Origin: Methanosarcinales archaeon
GTDB lineage: Archaea > Halobacteriota > Syntropharchaeia > Alkanophagales > Methanospirareceae
Length of the DNA: 18,934 bases
NCBI GenBank assembly: GCA_016649585.1
Contig: JAENXH010000008.1
Location: 1-18,934, forward strand
Direction of reading: 5' to 3'
Shown: positions 7,327-14,035 of the stretch, in pieces
Numbering within the stretch: the stretch's first letter is position 1
Layout of the letters: each line of letters begins with the position of its first letter
Notes under the pieces: generated by a model
Told to the model about the DNA's origin: nothing
Database searches by the model: none
Seen by the model: the letters and a program-made list of their open reading frames with translations, nothing else
Position numbers and translations under genes: made by a program

Positions 7327-7842
7327 ATGTTGGAGACAGATAATCCCTTAGTAAGGGAATATTTTTGGAAGCTGCTAGGGGAAGATGGGCTGAAGATTAT
7401 GGAGAACATACCCGATGGAGTGGGAGAGATAACCGATGAGACGATTGCAAAGCTCAGCGATACCAAACTCACTGCGGTAAGAAAGGTTCTGTACGTGTTT
7501 TATGAGAGCAGGATAGCGGAATACAGGACTGAACGTGATGACAATACCGGCTGGATTACCTATTGGTGGAAATTTGATCATGACAACATCAAGAAAATGA
7601 TGGATGATGAAGCGGATGTAGCCTTAGGGGGATTACGAGAGAAACTCGAATACGAAAGAAACGGAGAGTTTTACCGATGCCAATGCCAGCGTATTTTATT
7701 TGAAGAAGCAGCAGAGACTGACTTCTGGTGCGAGGAATGCGAATCAAAGTTTGAATATTTTGAAAACGGGAATTTAATAAAAGAGTTAGAGAAGCAGATG
7801 AAAGAGTTAGAGAAGTGGAAGAAGAAACTAAGGAGAAAATAA
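7327..7842 (+). CDS. tfe: Transcription initiation factor E alpha (TFE)
   Basis: The 171-residue length matches archaeal TFE. The N-terminal half (about 1-90) is a helical winged-helix domain with the conserved VRKVLYVFYESRIAEY segment and the DNTGWITYWWKF strand typical of TFE. A zinc ribbon follows with cysteines 118, 120, 135 and 138, then a lysine/glutamate-rich helical tail. Family knowledge: TFE stabilises the open promoter complex by bridging the polymerase clamp and stalk to melted DNA. The first zinc knuckle reads CXC rather than the usual CXXC (see findings). The last 28 nt overlap the next gene. A Shine-Dalgarno, GGTGGAG, supports the start. Confidence 0.9.
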   Translation: MLETDNPLVREYFWKLLGEDGLKIMENIPDGVGEITDETIAKLSDTKLTAVRKVLYVFYESRIAEYRTERDDNTGWITYWWKFDHDNIKKMMDDEADVALGGLREKLEYERNGEFYRCQCQRILFEEAAETDFWCEECESKFEYFENGNLIKELEKQMKELEKWKKKLRRK

Positions 7843-8336
7843 GCAGCGAGTGCATACGGCTACTGCGAGCGGTTGGCTGTGACGGGGAAGTTATTAAACA
7901 TTGCACTGCGGTTGCAGAACTTGCGTTGGAGATTGCTCATCGTCATTACAATACGGTAAACGAAGAACTGATTTTTAGGGGCGCATTGTTGCATGACATA
8001 GGCAGAGCACGATCGCATGGCATAGCCCACGGGTTTGTAGGTGGAGAGATAGCTCGGGAGTTAGAGCTGGAAGAGAACCTGGTGAGAATAATTCAAAGGC
8101 ATGTAGGTGCAGGAATAACCGCAGCGGAAGCAAAGGAAGTGGGATTGCATTCTGTGGATTTAATGCCAGAGACAATGGAAGAGAAGATAGTAGCGCATGC
8201 GGATAATTTGATTGAGGGCGGGAGGAGAACGAACATAGAAGATGAAATAGCGAATTTCAAGGCCAAATTAGGCGAATCACATCCTTCCGTAAAGCGGATG
8301 ATAGCGCTCCATAAGGAGGTGATGGACGAAGCGTAG
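7815..8336 (+). CDS. HD-domain phosphohydrolase (TIGR00295-type)
   Basis: This 173-residue protein has the HD-superfamily metal site. H29 lies in the first helix, HDIG has H60 and D61, RHVG follows with H96, and AHADNL comes near residue 136. The layout matches the archaeal HDIG-domain family TIGR00295. Such proteins hydrolyse phosphoester bonds in nucleotides or RNA ends. The substrate of this family is not established to my knowledge. The reading frame opens with a GTG at 7815 inside the TFE gene, a 28-nt overlap in a different frame. No ATG exists in frame before the conserved region, so a GTG start and translational coupling to TFE are likely. The 81 nt after its stop, before the convergent rpl24, hold nothing I recognise. 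Confidence 0.8.
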   Translation: MEEETKEKISSECIRLLRAVGCDGEVIKHCTAVAELALEIAHRHYNTVNEELIFRGALLHDIGRARSHGIAHGFVGGEIARELELEENLVRIIQRHVGAGITAAEAKEVGLHSVDLMPETMEEKIVAHADNLIEGGRRTNIEDEIANFKAKLGESHPSVKRMIALHKEVMDEA

Positions 8337-8417
8337 AGTAGCACAATAGGCGATAACGTGGCCTTCTACTTGCTCTGCTGCGAAATCTCTTCTTCACACG
8401 ACTAACTCTTTCTTTAC

Positions 8418-8783
8418 CTATCGCTTCAATGCGATTTCCCTTAGCTTATCCTTTAATTCTAACTTTGTTATCACGACATTTGAGGGATGTATGGGGCGTG
8501 GCACTTCAGATAAATCTGACCTTGCAACGACAACCCCTTCCATCGTTATCTTCTCTTTCTTCAGGTCTATAGACCTCACTTTACCCTCTTTGCCTTTATC
8601 ATCTCCCCGCAATACCCTTACCGTATCCCCTTTTCGTATCGGAAAACCGCGCTTCCCGTATTTACCCTGTAGTTCTTCGGAAAGCGGTGCCGTCATGAAC
8701 TTGTGCCGTATATGCAATGGTGCATTATATCTCGCTTTCCTCTGCTTTCTCGGTTGCTTGGACTTATCAGGTGTCTTTTTCAT
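8418..8783 (-). CDS. rpl24: Ribosomal protein uL24 (L24, eukaryotic L26)
   Basis: The sequence SKQPRKQRKARYNAPLHIRH near the N-terminus and the KOW motif (about residues 50-75, KGDTVRVLRGDDKGKEGKV) identify archaeal uL24. VPRPIHPSNVVITKLELKD is the family C-terminus. It binds 23S rRNA early in large-subunit assembly. I chose ATG 8783 (121 residues) because family members start just before SKQPRK and GGAGTG lies 12 nt upstream. In-frame ATGs at 8804 and 8813 would add 7 or 10 residues unlike the family. The gene stands alone and is not in the usual spc-type cluster between uL14 and eS4. It is convergent with the HD gene and divergent from the reductase gene. Confidence 0.93.
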   Translation of the reverse strand: MKKTPDKSKQPRKQRKARYNAPLHIRHKFMTAPLSEELQGKYGKRGFPIRKGDTVRVLRGDDKGKEGKVRSIDLKKEKITMEGVVVARSDLSEVPRPIHPSNVVITKLELKDKLREIALKR

Positions 8784-8851
8784 CTTTACTTTTAACACTC
8801 CCATATTTTTCATCTTTTAAAAGCTTGATAGTTTCTCCCTCGCTTTGTCAC

Positions 8852-8866
8852 TATAATCTATATCTT
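8852..8866 (-). promoter_or_regulatory. Putative TATA box of rpl24
   Basis: The minus strand reads AGATATAGATTATAG, about 26 nt before a likely transcription start near 8833. This leaves a leader of about 50 nt before ATG 8783 that includes the GGAGTG Shine-Dalgarno. Confidence 0.4.
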
Positions 8867-8881
8867 TCTTTCGCTTTCATT

Positions 8882-8971
8882 TTTATAAATTTTTAAACGT
8901 TATAGAACCTTGACATTAACAGACATATCCTTTTCGAGTATTAATCATCTCAAGTATAAAAGGATTAGGAG
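8882..8971 (+). promoter_or_regulatory. Putative TATA box and Shine-Dalgarno of the geranylgeranyl reductase gene
   Basis: TTTATAAAT at 8882-8890 is a plausible TATA box. AGGAG at 8967-8971 lies 7 nt before ATG 8979 and decides the start. A second TATA-like string, TATAAAA at 8955-8961, is too close to the ATG to place a transcript start upstream of it. Confidence 0.5.
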
Positions 8972-8978
8972 ATTCGTT

Positions 8979-10226
8979 ATGGGTGAGCTCAATTATGATG
9001 TGGTCGTGGTCGGTGGTGGTCCAGCAGGCTGCATGGCTGCGAAATATGCGGCAACGGCAGGGGCTTCTACGCTGATCATAGAGGAGGATGCGGCAATAGG
9101 TGAGCCCGTCCAATGTGCGGGGCTTATAAGTACAAGAGCACTTGAAGAGAGCGAATTAAGGAACCGTAACTCCTTCATAAACTGCGAGATAAAAGGGGCG
9201 GTTGTTCATTCGCCCTCCTACGAATTAACGCTTGAATCGCCAGCTCAAAGGGCTTTTGCCATAAGCCGAAATATCTTTGACCTGGAATTGGCGAAAGCGG
9301 CGCAGAAGGAAGGTGCAGACATCATTTTGAAGAGCAAGGTTAAAACAGTAAGGAAAAGAGACGGGGGAAAAAAGCTGACGATAACTACTGCTACGACGAA
9401 CGGGGTAAAGGAAATAAGAGCGGGGGTGGTCATTGGCGCTGATGGCGTGAAGAGCACAGTGGCGCAATTGGCTGGGTTCAATGTTGTACGTAGCAGCCTG
9501 AGCTGCGTGCAGATAGAAGGAGATTATGAAATAGAAGATACTTTTGCGGAAATTTTCGTGGGTAAAACCACTGCACCGGGATTCTTCGCTTGGACTATCC
9601 CGCTTGGCACAGAAAACCGTGCTCGAATTGGTCTCTGCATAGATAGAAGGCTCTCAACGCACTCCAATCCATTGCTCTTTTTAAAACGAAATTTGGCGGA
9701 GCACCCTGTTATGGTGAAGAAATACAAAGGCACCGTATTTAGCCGTACTGCTGGTAGAATCCCTATTCCGGTAAATACCGGCCTGCGAGGGCGAAGACAC
9801 AAGACCGTAAAAATGGATAAGGATACAGGGATACTGTTGGTCGGAGATGCAGCAGCTCAAATCAAACCAATTACCGGCGGTGGTGTGTATTATGGGATGA
9901 GATGCGGGAAGATAGCGGGTGAGATCGCGGCACAAGCGTGCTTGATGGGGGATATGAAGGTGCTGGAGGATTATGAAAGACGATGGCGGAATGAAATAGG
10001 GGAGGAAATAGCGTTTGGACTGAAGGTTCACCGGTTACGGTGTGTGATGAGCGACAGGGACTTCGATACGATTGTTCATACGCTGTCACAAAGCGAGATA
10101 TTGCAACGTATAAAGAAGGAGGGAGATATGGACTACCCATCCATCGTATTTCGTGAGCTTTTAACGAACCCCCGCCTCATCAAGGTAATGGCGAGAAACA
10201 TCCCAAGATATTTATATACGAAGTGA
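8979..10226 (+). CDS. Geranylgeranyl reductase family flavoprotein
   Basis: The protein has 415 residues from ATG 8979; an in-frame TTG at 8910 would add 23 but lies at the likely transcript start and lacks a Shine-Dalgarno. The N-terminal FAD-binding Rossmann motif is VVGGGPAGC (about 10-18). GEPVQCAGLIS, with cysteine 46, is the conserved cysteine region of archaeal geranylgeranyl reductases. LVGDAAAQIKPITGGGVYYG near residue 290 is the second FAD motif. Family knowledge: these enzymes saturate the geranylgeranyl chains of archaeal ether lipids or related isoprenoids at the membrane face. Archaea often carry several paralogues, so digeranylgeranylglycerophospholipid reductase is likely but not certain. 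It is divergent from rpl24. The rps15 promoter may lie in its last codons. Confidence 0.85.
   Translation: MGELNYDVVVVGGGPAGCMAAKYAATAGASTLIIEEDAAIGEPVQCAGLISTRALEESELRNRNSFINCEIKGAVVHSPSYELTLESPAQRAFAISRNIFDLELAKAAQKEGADIILKSKVKTVRKRDGGKKLTITTATTNGVKEIRAGVVIGADGVKSTVAQLAGFNVVRSSLSCVQIEGDYEIEDTFAEIFVGKTTAPGFFAWTIPLGTENRARIGLCIDRRLSTHSNPLLFLKRNLAEHPVMVKKYKGTVFSRTAGRIPIPVNTGLRGRRHKTVKMDKDTGILLVGDAAAQIKPITGGGVYYGMRCGKIAGEIAAQACLMGDMKVLEDYERRWRNEIGEEIAFGLKVHRLRCVMSDRDFDTIVHTLSQSEILQRIKKEGDMDYPSIVFRELLTNPRLIKVMARNIPRYLYTK
10208..10218 (+). promoter_or_regulatory. Putative TATA box for the rps15-rps17e-dapA cluster
   Basis: ATATTTATATA lies at the very end of the reductase gene, about 63 nt before the rps15 start. 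This is consistent with a transcript start near 10240 and a leader of about 35 nt ending in the GGAGAG Shine-Dalgarno at about 10264-10269. Confidence 0.45.
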
Positions 10227-10275
10227 ACATAAGATAACTAAGCAAAGGCACATAACAGGCTTTTGGAGAGATAAC

Positions 10276-10746
10276 ATGGCAAGGATGTATGCGAGGAGAA
10301 GAGGAAGATCCGGTTCAAAGAGGCCTTTTAGCTTGAGGCTCAAGGAAAAACCGCCTGAATGGGTGGAGATGACCGCAGAAGAAGTGGAGGACAAAGTGGT
10401 TGCGCTGAATAATCAGGGACTGTCAACAAGTCAAATAGGCATACTTATGCGGGACAGCTACTCTGTGCCCAGCATTGCGCTGGTCACGGGGAAGAAGATA
10501 ACGAGAATATTAAAGGAGTGGGATAGCGCGAGTAAGCTGCCCGAAGACCTCCAGAATTTGATGCGAAAAGCGCTGAAACTGAGGAAGCATCTTGGAGTGA
10601 ATAAGACGGATATTCATAATAAAAGGGCGTTACAATTAACGGAATCCAAGATACGAAGGCTTGTGAAGTATTATATAAGGGAGAAGGTCTTACCCGTGGA
10701 GTGGAAATACAAGCCTGAAACTGCCGAAGTGGTTATGAGGGGGTAG
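10276..10746 (+). CDS. rps15: Ribosomal protein uS15
   Basis: This 156-residue protein is archaeal/eukaryotic-type uS15, with the N-terminal extension MARMYARRRGRSGSKRP and PPEWVEMTAEEVED missing from the bacterial protein. The conserved helical core follows, with LSTSQIGILMRDSYSVP, KLPEDLQNLMRKALKLRKHL, NKTDIHNKRALQLTESKIRRLVKYY and a C-terminal LPVEWKY. It binds the central domain of 16S rRNA in the small subunit. GGAGAG sits 6 nt before ATG 10276. It leads a run of plus-strand genes (a small membrane protein, rps17e and dapA) with short gaps, likely one transcript. Confidence 0.96.
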   Translation: MARMYARRRGRSGSKRPFSLRLKEKPPEWVEMTAEEVEDKVVALNNQGLSTSQIGILMRDSYSVPSIALVTGKKITRILKEWDSASKLPEDLQNLMRKALKLRKHLGVNKTDIHNKRALQLTESKIRRLVKYYIREKVLPVEWKYKPETAEVVMRG

Positions 10747-10754
10747 GAGAAGAA

Positions 10755-11000
10755 GTGAGGATACGATGGTCAATGAGAGGTTTTCGAGAGATATCCTTTG
10801 GGTTTATATTAGCCGCCTTAGGTCTGGTGGGGATATGGTATCTCCTCGATGAAGTACTCGCGGTTCTGTTAGGGGTTATTCCCCTTGTTGTGTTATTCTT
10901 CGGTGCATTGTTTGTGATGATTGGCGTGAGTAGCATGAGAATGAGGAGTGAAGAAACAGAGGGATGGAGAGCAGAAAATGGAAATGAAGGGAGTGAGTGA
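10755..11000 (+). CDS. Small two-helix membrane protein of unknown function
   Basis: This is an 81-residue protein from GTG 10755, supported by AGGAGA 4-5 nt upstream; an ATG six codons later at 10773 is the alternative. Two hydrophobic stretches, about residues 13-31 and 34-56, are joined by a short turn around LLDEVLAV. Basic residues precede the first helix and a charged, glutamate-rich tail follows the second, so both ends probably face the cytoplasm. I recognise no family. It lies 8 nt after rps15 and 10 nt before rps17e, so it is probably co-transcribed with two ribosomal protein genes. A role at the membrane in translation or secretion is only a guess. Confidence 0.65.
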   Translation: MRIRWSMRGFREISFGFILAALGLVGIWYLLDEVLAVLLGVIPLVVLFFGALFVMIGVSSMRMRSEETEGWRAENGNEGSE

Positions 11001-11010
11001 GTGATTAACG

Positions 11011-11211
11011 GTGGGCGCGATTAAACCGACGTATATAAAGAGTTTGGGGAAGCAATTGCTGAAGGAGGTGCCGGACTTTACGGATGACTTTGACGTCAAT
11101 AAGAAGATCGTGGAAGAGTATACGAATGTAGAGAGCAAGGGCATAAGGAACAGAATAGCTGGATATATAACACACAAAAAGGTAAAGGAAGGAAAGAAGG
11201 AGAAGGAGTAA
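11011..11211 (+). CDS. rps17e: Ribosomal protein eS17
   Basis: The 66-residue product starts with GAIKPTYIKSLGKQLL and continues with FTDDFDVNKKIVEEYTNV and SKGIRNRIAGYITHKK. This is the short archaeal form of eS17, a small-subunit protein absent from bacteria. It starts with GTG at 11011; GTGATT about 5 nt upstream can serve as Shine-Dalgarno, just after the previous gene's stop. It is followed after 9 nt by dapA. The rps17e-dapA pair is known from other euryarchaea such as methanogens, which supports both calls. Confidence 0.94.
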   Translation: MGAIKPTYIKSLGKQLLKEVPDFTDDFDVNKKIVEEYTNVESKGIRNRIAGYITHKKVKEGKKEKE

Positions 11212-11220
11212 TTTAGTAAG

Positions 11221-12111
11221 ATGTTCACGATAGAGGGTGTATATCCAGCGCTGATAACACCTTTTACGAAGAGTGATGAAGTAGATGCGGAAAGTTTGAG
11301 ACGACTTGTGGAGTTTACGGTCGAGGGCGGTGTAACGGGCATCCTCCCGTGTGGCACGACCGGCGAATCGGCAACGCTTTCGCATGAAGAGCATAAGAAG
11401 GTGATAGATACGGTGATAGACTGCTCGAAGGTGCCGGTGATCGCAGGTACGGGCTCGAACAACACGCAGGAGGCGGTCGAGTTCACGAGACATGCAGAAG
11501 ATGCCGGTGCGGCAGCGTGCCTCTTGATAACGCCGTATTACAATAAACCGAATGTGACGGGTTTGAAGGCGCATTTCAAGAAGATTGGCGATGCGGTAGA
11601 CATACCGTTGATTTTGTACAACATACCGTCGAGGACGGGCCAGAACATAAGTGCCGAGACACAGATAGAACTCGCGGCTGAGGTAGCGAATCTGAAGGGA
11701 GTGAAGGAGGCTTCGGGCGATTTGAAGCAGGTAGGCACGATTATTCAGATGGCTTCGGAGCAGGGTTTGGACTTCTCGGTTATGGCAGGCGATGATTTCC
11801 TTACGCTGCCGATAATGAGCCTTGGCGGTAAAGGCGTGATCTCCGTCGCGGCAAACATCGCACCGAAGGAGATCTGCGATATGGTGGCTGCAATGTCGAA
11901 GAACAAGGTAGAGAAAGCGCAAGCGATTAATATCAAGCTCTATCCATTGTTTGACTCGATGTTCCTGGAGACAAATCCAATACCGGTGAAGAAAGCCGCG
12001 GAGATGATGGGATTGGCATCTGGTAACGTGAGGCTTCCGCTGGGTGCGTTGAGTGAAGCGAACGTGGAAAAACTGAGGAAGGTGCTGGAAGGGTTGGGGC
12101 TGGTTGGATGA
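11221..12111 (+). CDS. dapA: 4-hydroxy-tetrahydrodipicolinate synthase (DapA)
   Basis: This is a full-length 296-residue TIM-barrel enzyme. It condenses pyruvate with aspartate semialdehyde, the first step committed to lysine. The catalytic residues are visible: threonines 46-47 in CGTTGES, tyrosine 133 in ILYNIPSRTG with arginine 138 close by, and Schiff-base lysine 162 in GVKEASGD. YYNKP at about 106-110 is also typical. It lies 9 nt after rps17e, with AGGAG-like sequence upstream. GC content is about half (31 of 60 bases at 11641-11700), much higher than in the following cassette. Its last 80 or so codons are repeated, in diverged form, about 2.6 kb downstream, where they flank that cassette. 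Confidence 0.95.
   Translation: MFTIEGVYPALITPFTKSDEVDAESLRRLVEFTVEGGVTGILPCGTTGESATLSHEEHKKVIDTVIDCSKVPVIAGTGSNNTQEAVEFTRHAEDAGAAACLLITPYYNKPNVTGLKAHFKKIGDAVDIPLILYNIPSRTGQNISAETQIELAAEVANLKGVKEASGDLKQVGTIIQMASEQGLDFSVMAGDDFLTLPIMSLGGKGVISVAANIAPKEICDMVAAMSKNKVEKAQAINIKLYPLFDSMFLETNPIPVKKAAEMMGLASGNVRLPLGALSEANVEKLRKVLEGLGLVG
11842..12111 (+). repeat. Left copy of the dapA 3'-end direct repeat
   Basis: This is the part of intact dapA that recurs at 14463-14735 in the same direction. Exact runs shared with the right copy include 21 nt (11876-11896 with 14491-14511), 23 nt (11974-11996 with 14589-14611) and 20 nt (12078-12097 with 14696-14715). They are separated by substitutions and one 3-nt length change. 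Confidence 0.85.
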
Positions 12112-12177
12112 GAAACATAACGAGTATTTTATTCAACATACACAAAGAGAGATATTTACCCAATTAGAGTGGAAAAA

Positions 12178-12184
12178 GAGGAGG
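12178..12184 (+). promoter_or_regulatory. Strong Shine-Dalgarno of the cassette operon
   Basis: GAGGAGG lies 7 nt before ATG 12192 and fixes the start. Upstream, 12112-12177 is AT-rich and holds TATA-like strings (TATTTTATT near 12124, ATATTTA near 12150), either of which could drive the cassette independently of dapA. Confidence 0.5.
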
Positions 12185-12191
12185 ATAAAAG

Positions 12192-12599
12192 ATGAAGGAC
12201 ACAGACATTGTGGGTATTGAAAGGTTTTTAGATGAAATGAAGGTGGATGTAGAGGAAGATAAACTAGATGCAGTGGAGACAAGAAGGTTTTGGCTTTTAT
12301 CAGAGGCGATTACAGTAGACAAGAATTTATTTATAGTTGAAGCAATTATTGGAGTATTCATCGGACGCTTTGGAAGGATCGTAGAGGTACTAGAACCTAC
12401 AAACGAGAGCGGTATAATTGAAGAAAAAAAGGCAAAAAAGTTATTACAGAGGGCACGGGAGGCAGTGACAGATGTGATTACTCTTTCGAAGGATTATTTG
12501 CGCTATGGGGATACAGTCAAATTTTTAAATGCAGTGGCACATGTTTATTACACGCTTCAGGAAGTTACTGAGACATTGCGTTTGGAGGTGGAAATGTAA
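12192..12599 (+). CDS. Cassette protein A, helical, unknown function
   Basis: I recognise no family for this 135-residue acidic protein. Almost the whole length looks alpha-helical. A central hydrophobic stretch, NLFIVEAIIGVFIGRFG (about 45-61), could be a buried core helix or a weak membrane contact. The rest is rich in E, K and D. There is no signal peptide, cysteine cluster or nucleotide-binding motif. The start is well defined by the GAGGAGG Shine-Dalgarno. It is the first of four plus-strand genes with short or no gaps, with only 3 nt to gene B, so the products probably act together. The operon is AT-rich compared with dapA upstream, which suggests transfer from another source. Confidence 0.75.
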   Translation: MKDTDIVGIERFLDEMKVDVEEDKLDAVETRRFWLLSEAITVDKNLFIVEAIIGVFIGRFGRIVEVLEPTNESGIIEEKKAKKLLQRAREAVTDVITLSKDYLRYGDTVKFLNAVAHVYYTLQEVTETLRLEVEM

Positions 12600-12602
12600 A
12601 TT

Positions 12603-13181
12603 ATGTTAGATAAAGTAATAGTTATCAAAGGACTTGAATGGATCATTAACCACAAAGAAATGCTATATCAGAGAAATAAAGATTTTGAGGACAATGAACT
12701 AGGCCTATTGAATAATATGAGTTTGGTTATGGATCGTGCACTTATAATCAATAAATCAGGAGAGTGGTCAGTAATCACTCTAATGCTAAATGTTTTATAC
12801 AACCAATTATCGGCATGCTGGGAATACATGACGGAGGATGAATGGAAAATTTTCATGGACAGAATTGTGACAGAGCTATCAAACTGGAAAGCCGCGGTAG
12901 AATCAGATGATAAGAAAGCTCTTTATGAATCAGTGATATTCACTATAACTTATACGGGAAATGCTAATGTAGAAGCGATGTTTTCTGGAAAAAGGAAAAC
13001 AACTCCTGAAGAGTGGCAAATTGAGAAAACAATGGATGAAAGAATTGAAAAAGTTGAAAGTGATATAGCTGCGATGGAAGATATTTTGAATAGACAGAGA
13101 TTTGGAATCCAGCTCTTTTCTGATCACATTGCTAAAATAGAAACGGATATTTCTGAAATCGAAAGACGTATACTAGAATAG
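12603..13181 (+). CDS. Cassette protein B, helical with C-terminal coiled coil, unknown function
   Basis: This is a 192-residue protein of no family I recognise. The N-terminal two-thirds look helical with several tryptophans (WII, WSVITLML, CWEYM, EWKIF, NWKAA), as in a helical bundle. The last 47 residues or so (from about 146) show regular spacing of I, V, L and M with charged residues between (EKVESDIAAMEDIL, DHIAKIETDISEIERRIL), a good coiled-coil candidate for dimerisation or partner binding. GGAGGTGG at about 12584-12591, inside the end of gene A, is a strong Shine-Dalgarno for ATG 12603, so translation is likely coupled. There are no catalytic motifs or membrane segments. Confidence 0.75.
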   Translation: MLDKVIVIKGLEWIINHKEMLYQRNKDFEDNELGLLNNMSLVMDRALIINKSGEWSVITLMLNVLYNQLSACWEYMTEDEWKIFMDRIVTELSNWKAAVESDDKKALYESVIFTITYTGNANVEAMFSGKRKTTPEEWQIEKTMDERIEKVESDIAAMEDILNRQRFGIQLFSDHIAKIETDISEIERRILE

Positions 13182-13214
13182 CCCACTAACAACGAATTTT
13201 ATTCGAGTTGTAAA

Positions 13215-13559
13215 ATGTCTGATGGGGGATATGTAAGGGGAAATAAACTAAGTAATGTCTCTAGAGGGCGGGTGGATCCAATTACAAATATCAGAGCAAT
13301 CTCTCTGCGTGCGGAGGAGTATCTTGAAAAGGGCATAGAAGAGAGGAAATCGCAAATAAAAAAATTTGAGGATGTTGTTAAATTGGAACTTTACAAACTC
13401 CCTTTGCAAAGTGAAGGTAAGAAAAGAAGGGGAGAAATTGTTAAGCTGATAGAGCAGTTAAGAGGTTTGGAATATCAACCTGGTGAGTTCGAAGCAACAG
13501 TCCGACAGATATGTGCTAAAATAGAGACAATCCATAGTGTAGATATGGGGGGGAAATGA
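13215..13559 (+). CDS. Cassette protein C, small basic helical protein, unknown function
   Basis: This 114-residue protein has a glycine-rich, basic N-terminus (GGYVRGNKLSNVSRGRVDP, up to about residue 22), followed by helical, lysine/glutamate-rich sequence (EERKSQIKKFEDVVKLEL, KKRRGEIVKLIEQLRGL). No domain is recognised. The basic character would allow nucleic-acid or protein binding, but no motif proves it. No clear Shine-Dalgarno precedes ATG 13215, which lies 33 nt after gene B, so the start is less certain than in the other genes. Its stop overlaps the next start as ATGA at 13556-13559, a sign of translational coupling. Confidence 0.65.
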   Translation: MSDGGYVRGNKLSNVSRGRVDPITNIRAISLRAEEYLEKGIEERKSQIKKFEDVVKLELYKLPLQSEGKKRRGEIVKLIEQLRGLEYQPGEFEATVRQICAKIETIHSVDMGGK

Positions 13560-14035
13560 AAATGGCAAAAGATGCTCTTGTAATCAAATTTATCTATGAA
13601 GAATATAGCAAAGATTTTGAAAAACAAGCGCAAAAACTTAAATCAAAACTACATGATTTGAATTATCAGGAGATAGATGTTGATAAAACTCGGATTTCTT
13701 GTATTTCATGGGACAATGTACTTAAAATTTACAAAAGTGGATCGATTAACTATACCTTCTTTGATGTAGATCTTAAGGATAAAGGGATGCTACTTTCCAT
13801 AGTTAATAAATTAACCACGGTTAGAAGTATAATGGAGGATACATTCGCTGTAAATCTAAATAACATTATTATAAGATTAGATTTCGAATATCCGAATAAT
13901 AATGAGGAAATGATCCAAAAGTTCCAGAATGTTGTAAATGCTCTTCAAGGTATCAAAGTAAGTAGCATAGATATAAAGCAATTAGATAAATTCGGTGGAG
14001 CATGCGAAGTAGTTGAAGCTATAGCATCTTATTAA
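13556..14035 (+). CDS. Cassette protein D, alpha/beta protein, unknown function
   Basis: This is a 159-residue protein of no recognised family. Alternating strand-like (ALVIKFIYEEY, INYTFFDVDL, NIIIRLDFEY, VSSIDIKQL) and helix-like segments suggest a compact alpha/beta domain. There are no cysteine pairs, P-loop or catalytic signature. The ATG at 13556 overlaps the gene C stop. A second ATG at 13562 has better spacing from the G-run at 13547-13553 that may act as Shine-Dalgarno, so the protein may start two residues later. The gene is very AT-rich (17 G/C of 60 bases at 13621-13680). It ends tail to tail with gene E, overlapping it by 17 nt. Confidence 0.72.
   Translation: MKMAKDALVIKFIYEEYSKDFEKQAQKLKSKLHDLNYQEIDVDKTRISCISWDNVLKIYKSGSINYTFFDVDLKDKGMLLSIVNKLTTVRSIMEDTFAVNLNNIIIRLDFEYPNNNEEMIQKFQNVVNALQGIKVSSIDIKQLDKFGGACEVVEAIASY

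Noticed and set aside
8910..8978. N-terminal extension of the geranylgeranyl reductase from TTG 8910
   Set aside because: The TATA box at 8882-8890 would place transcription at or after this codon, and ATG 8979 has AGGAG 7 nt upstream and lies just before the FAD motif, as in the family.
11005..11922. 305-codon minus-strand open frame across rps17e and dapA
   Set aside because: Arg/Tyr/Leu-rich sequence without any family motif, lying opposite two clearly identified genes.
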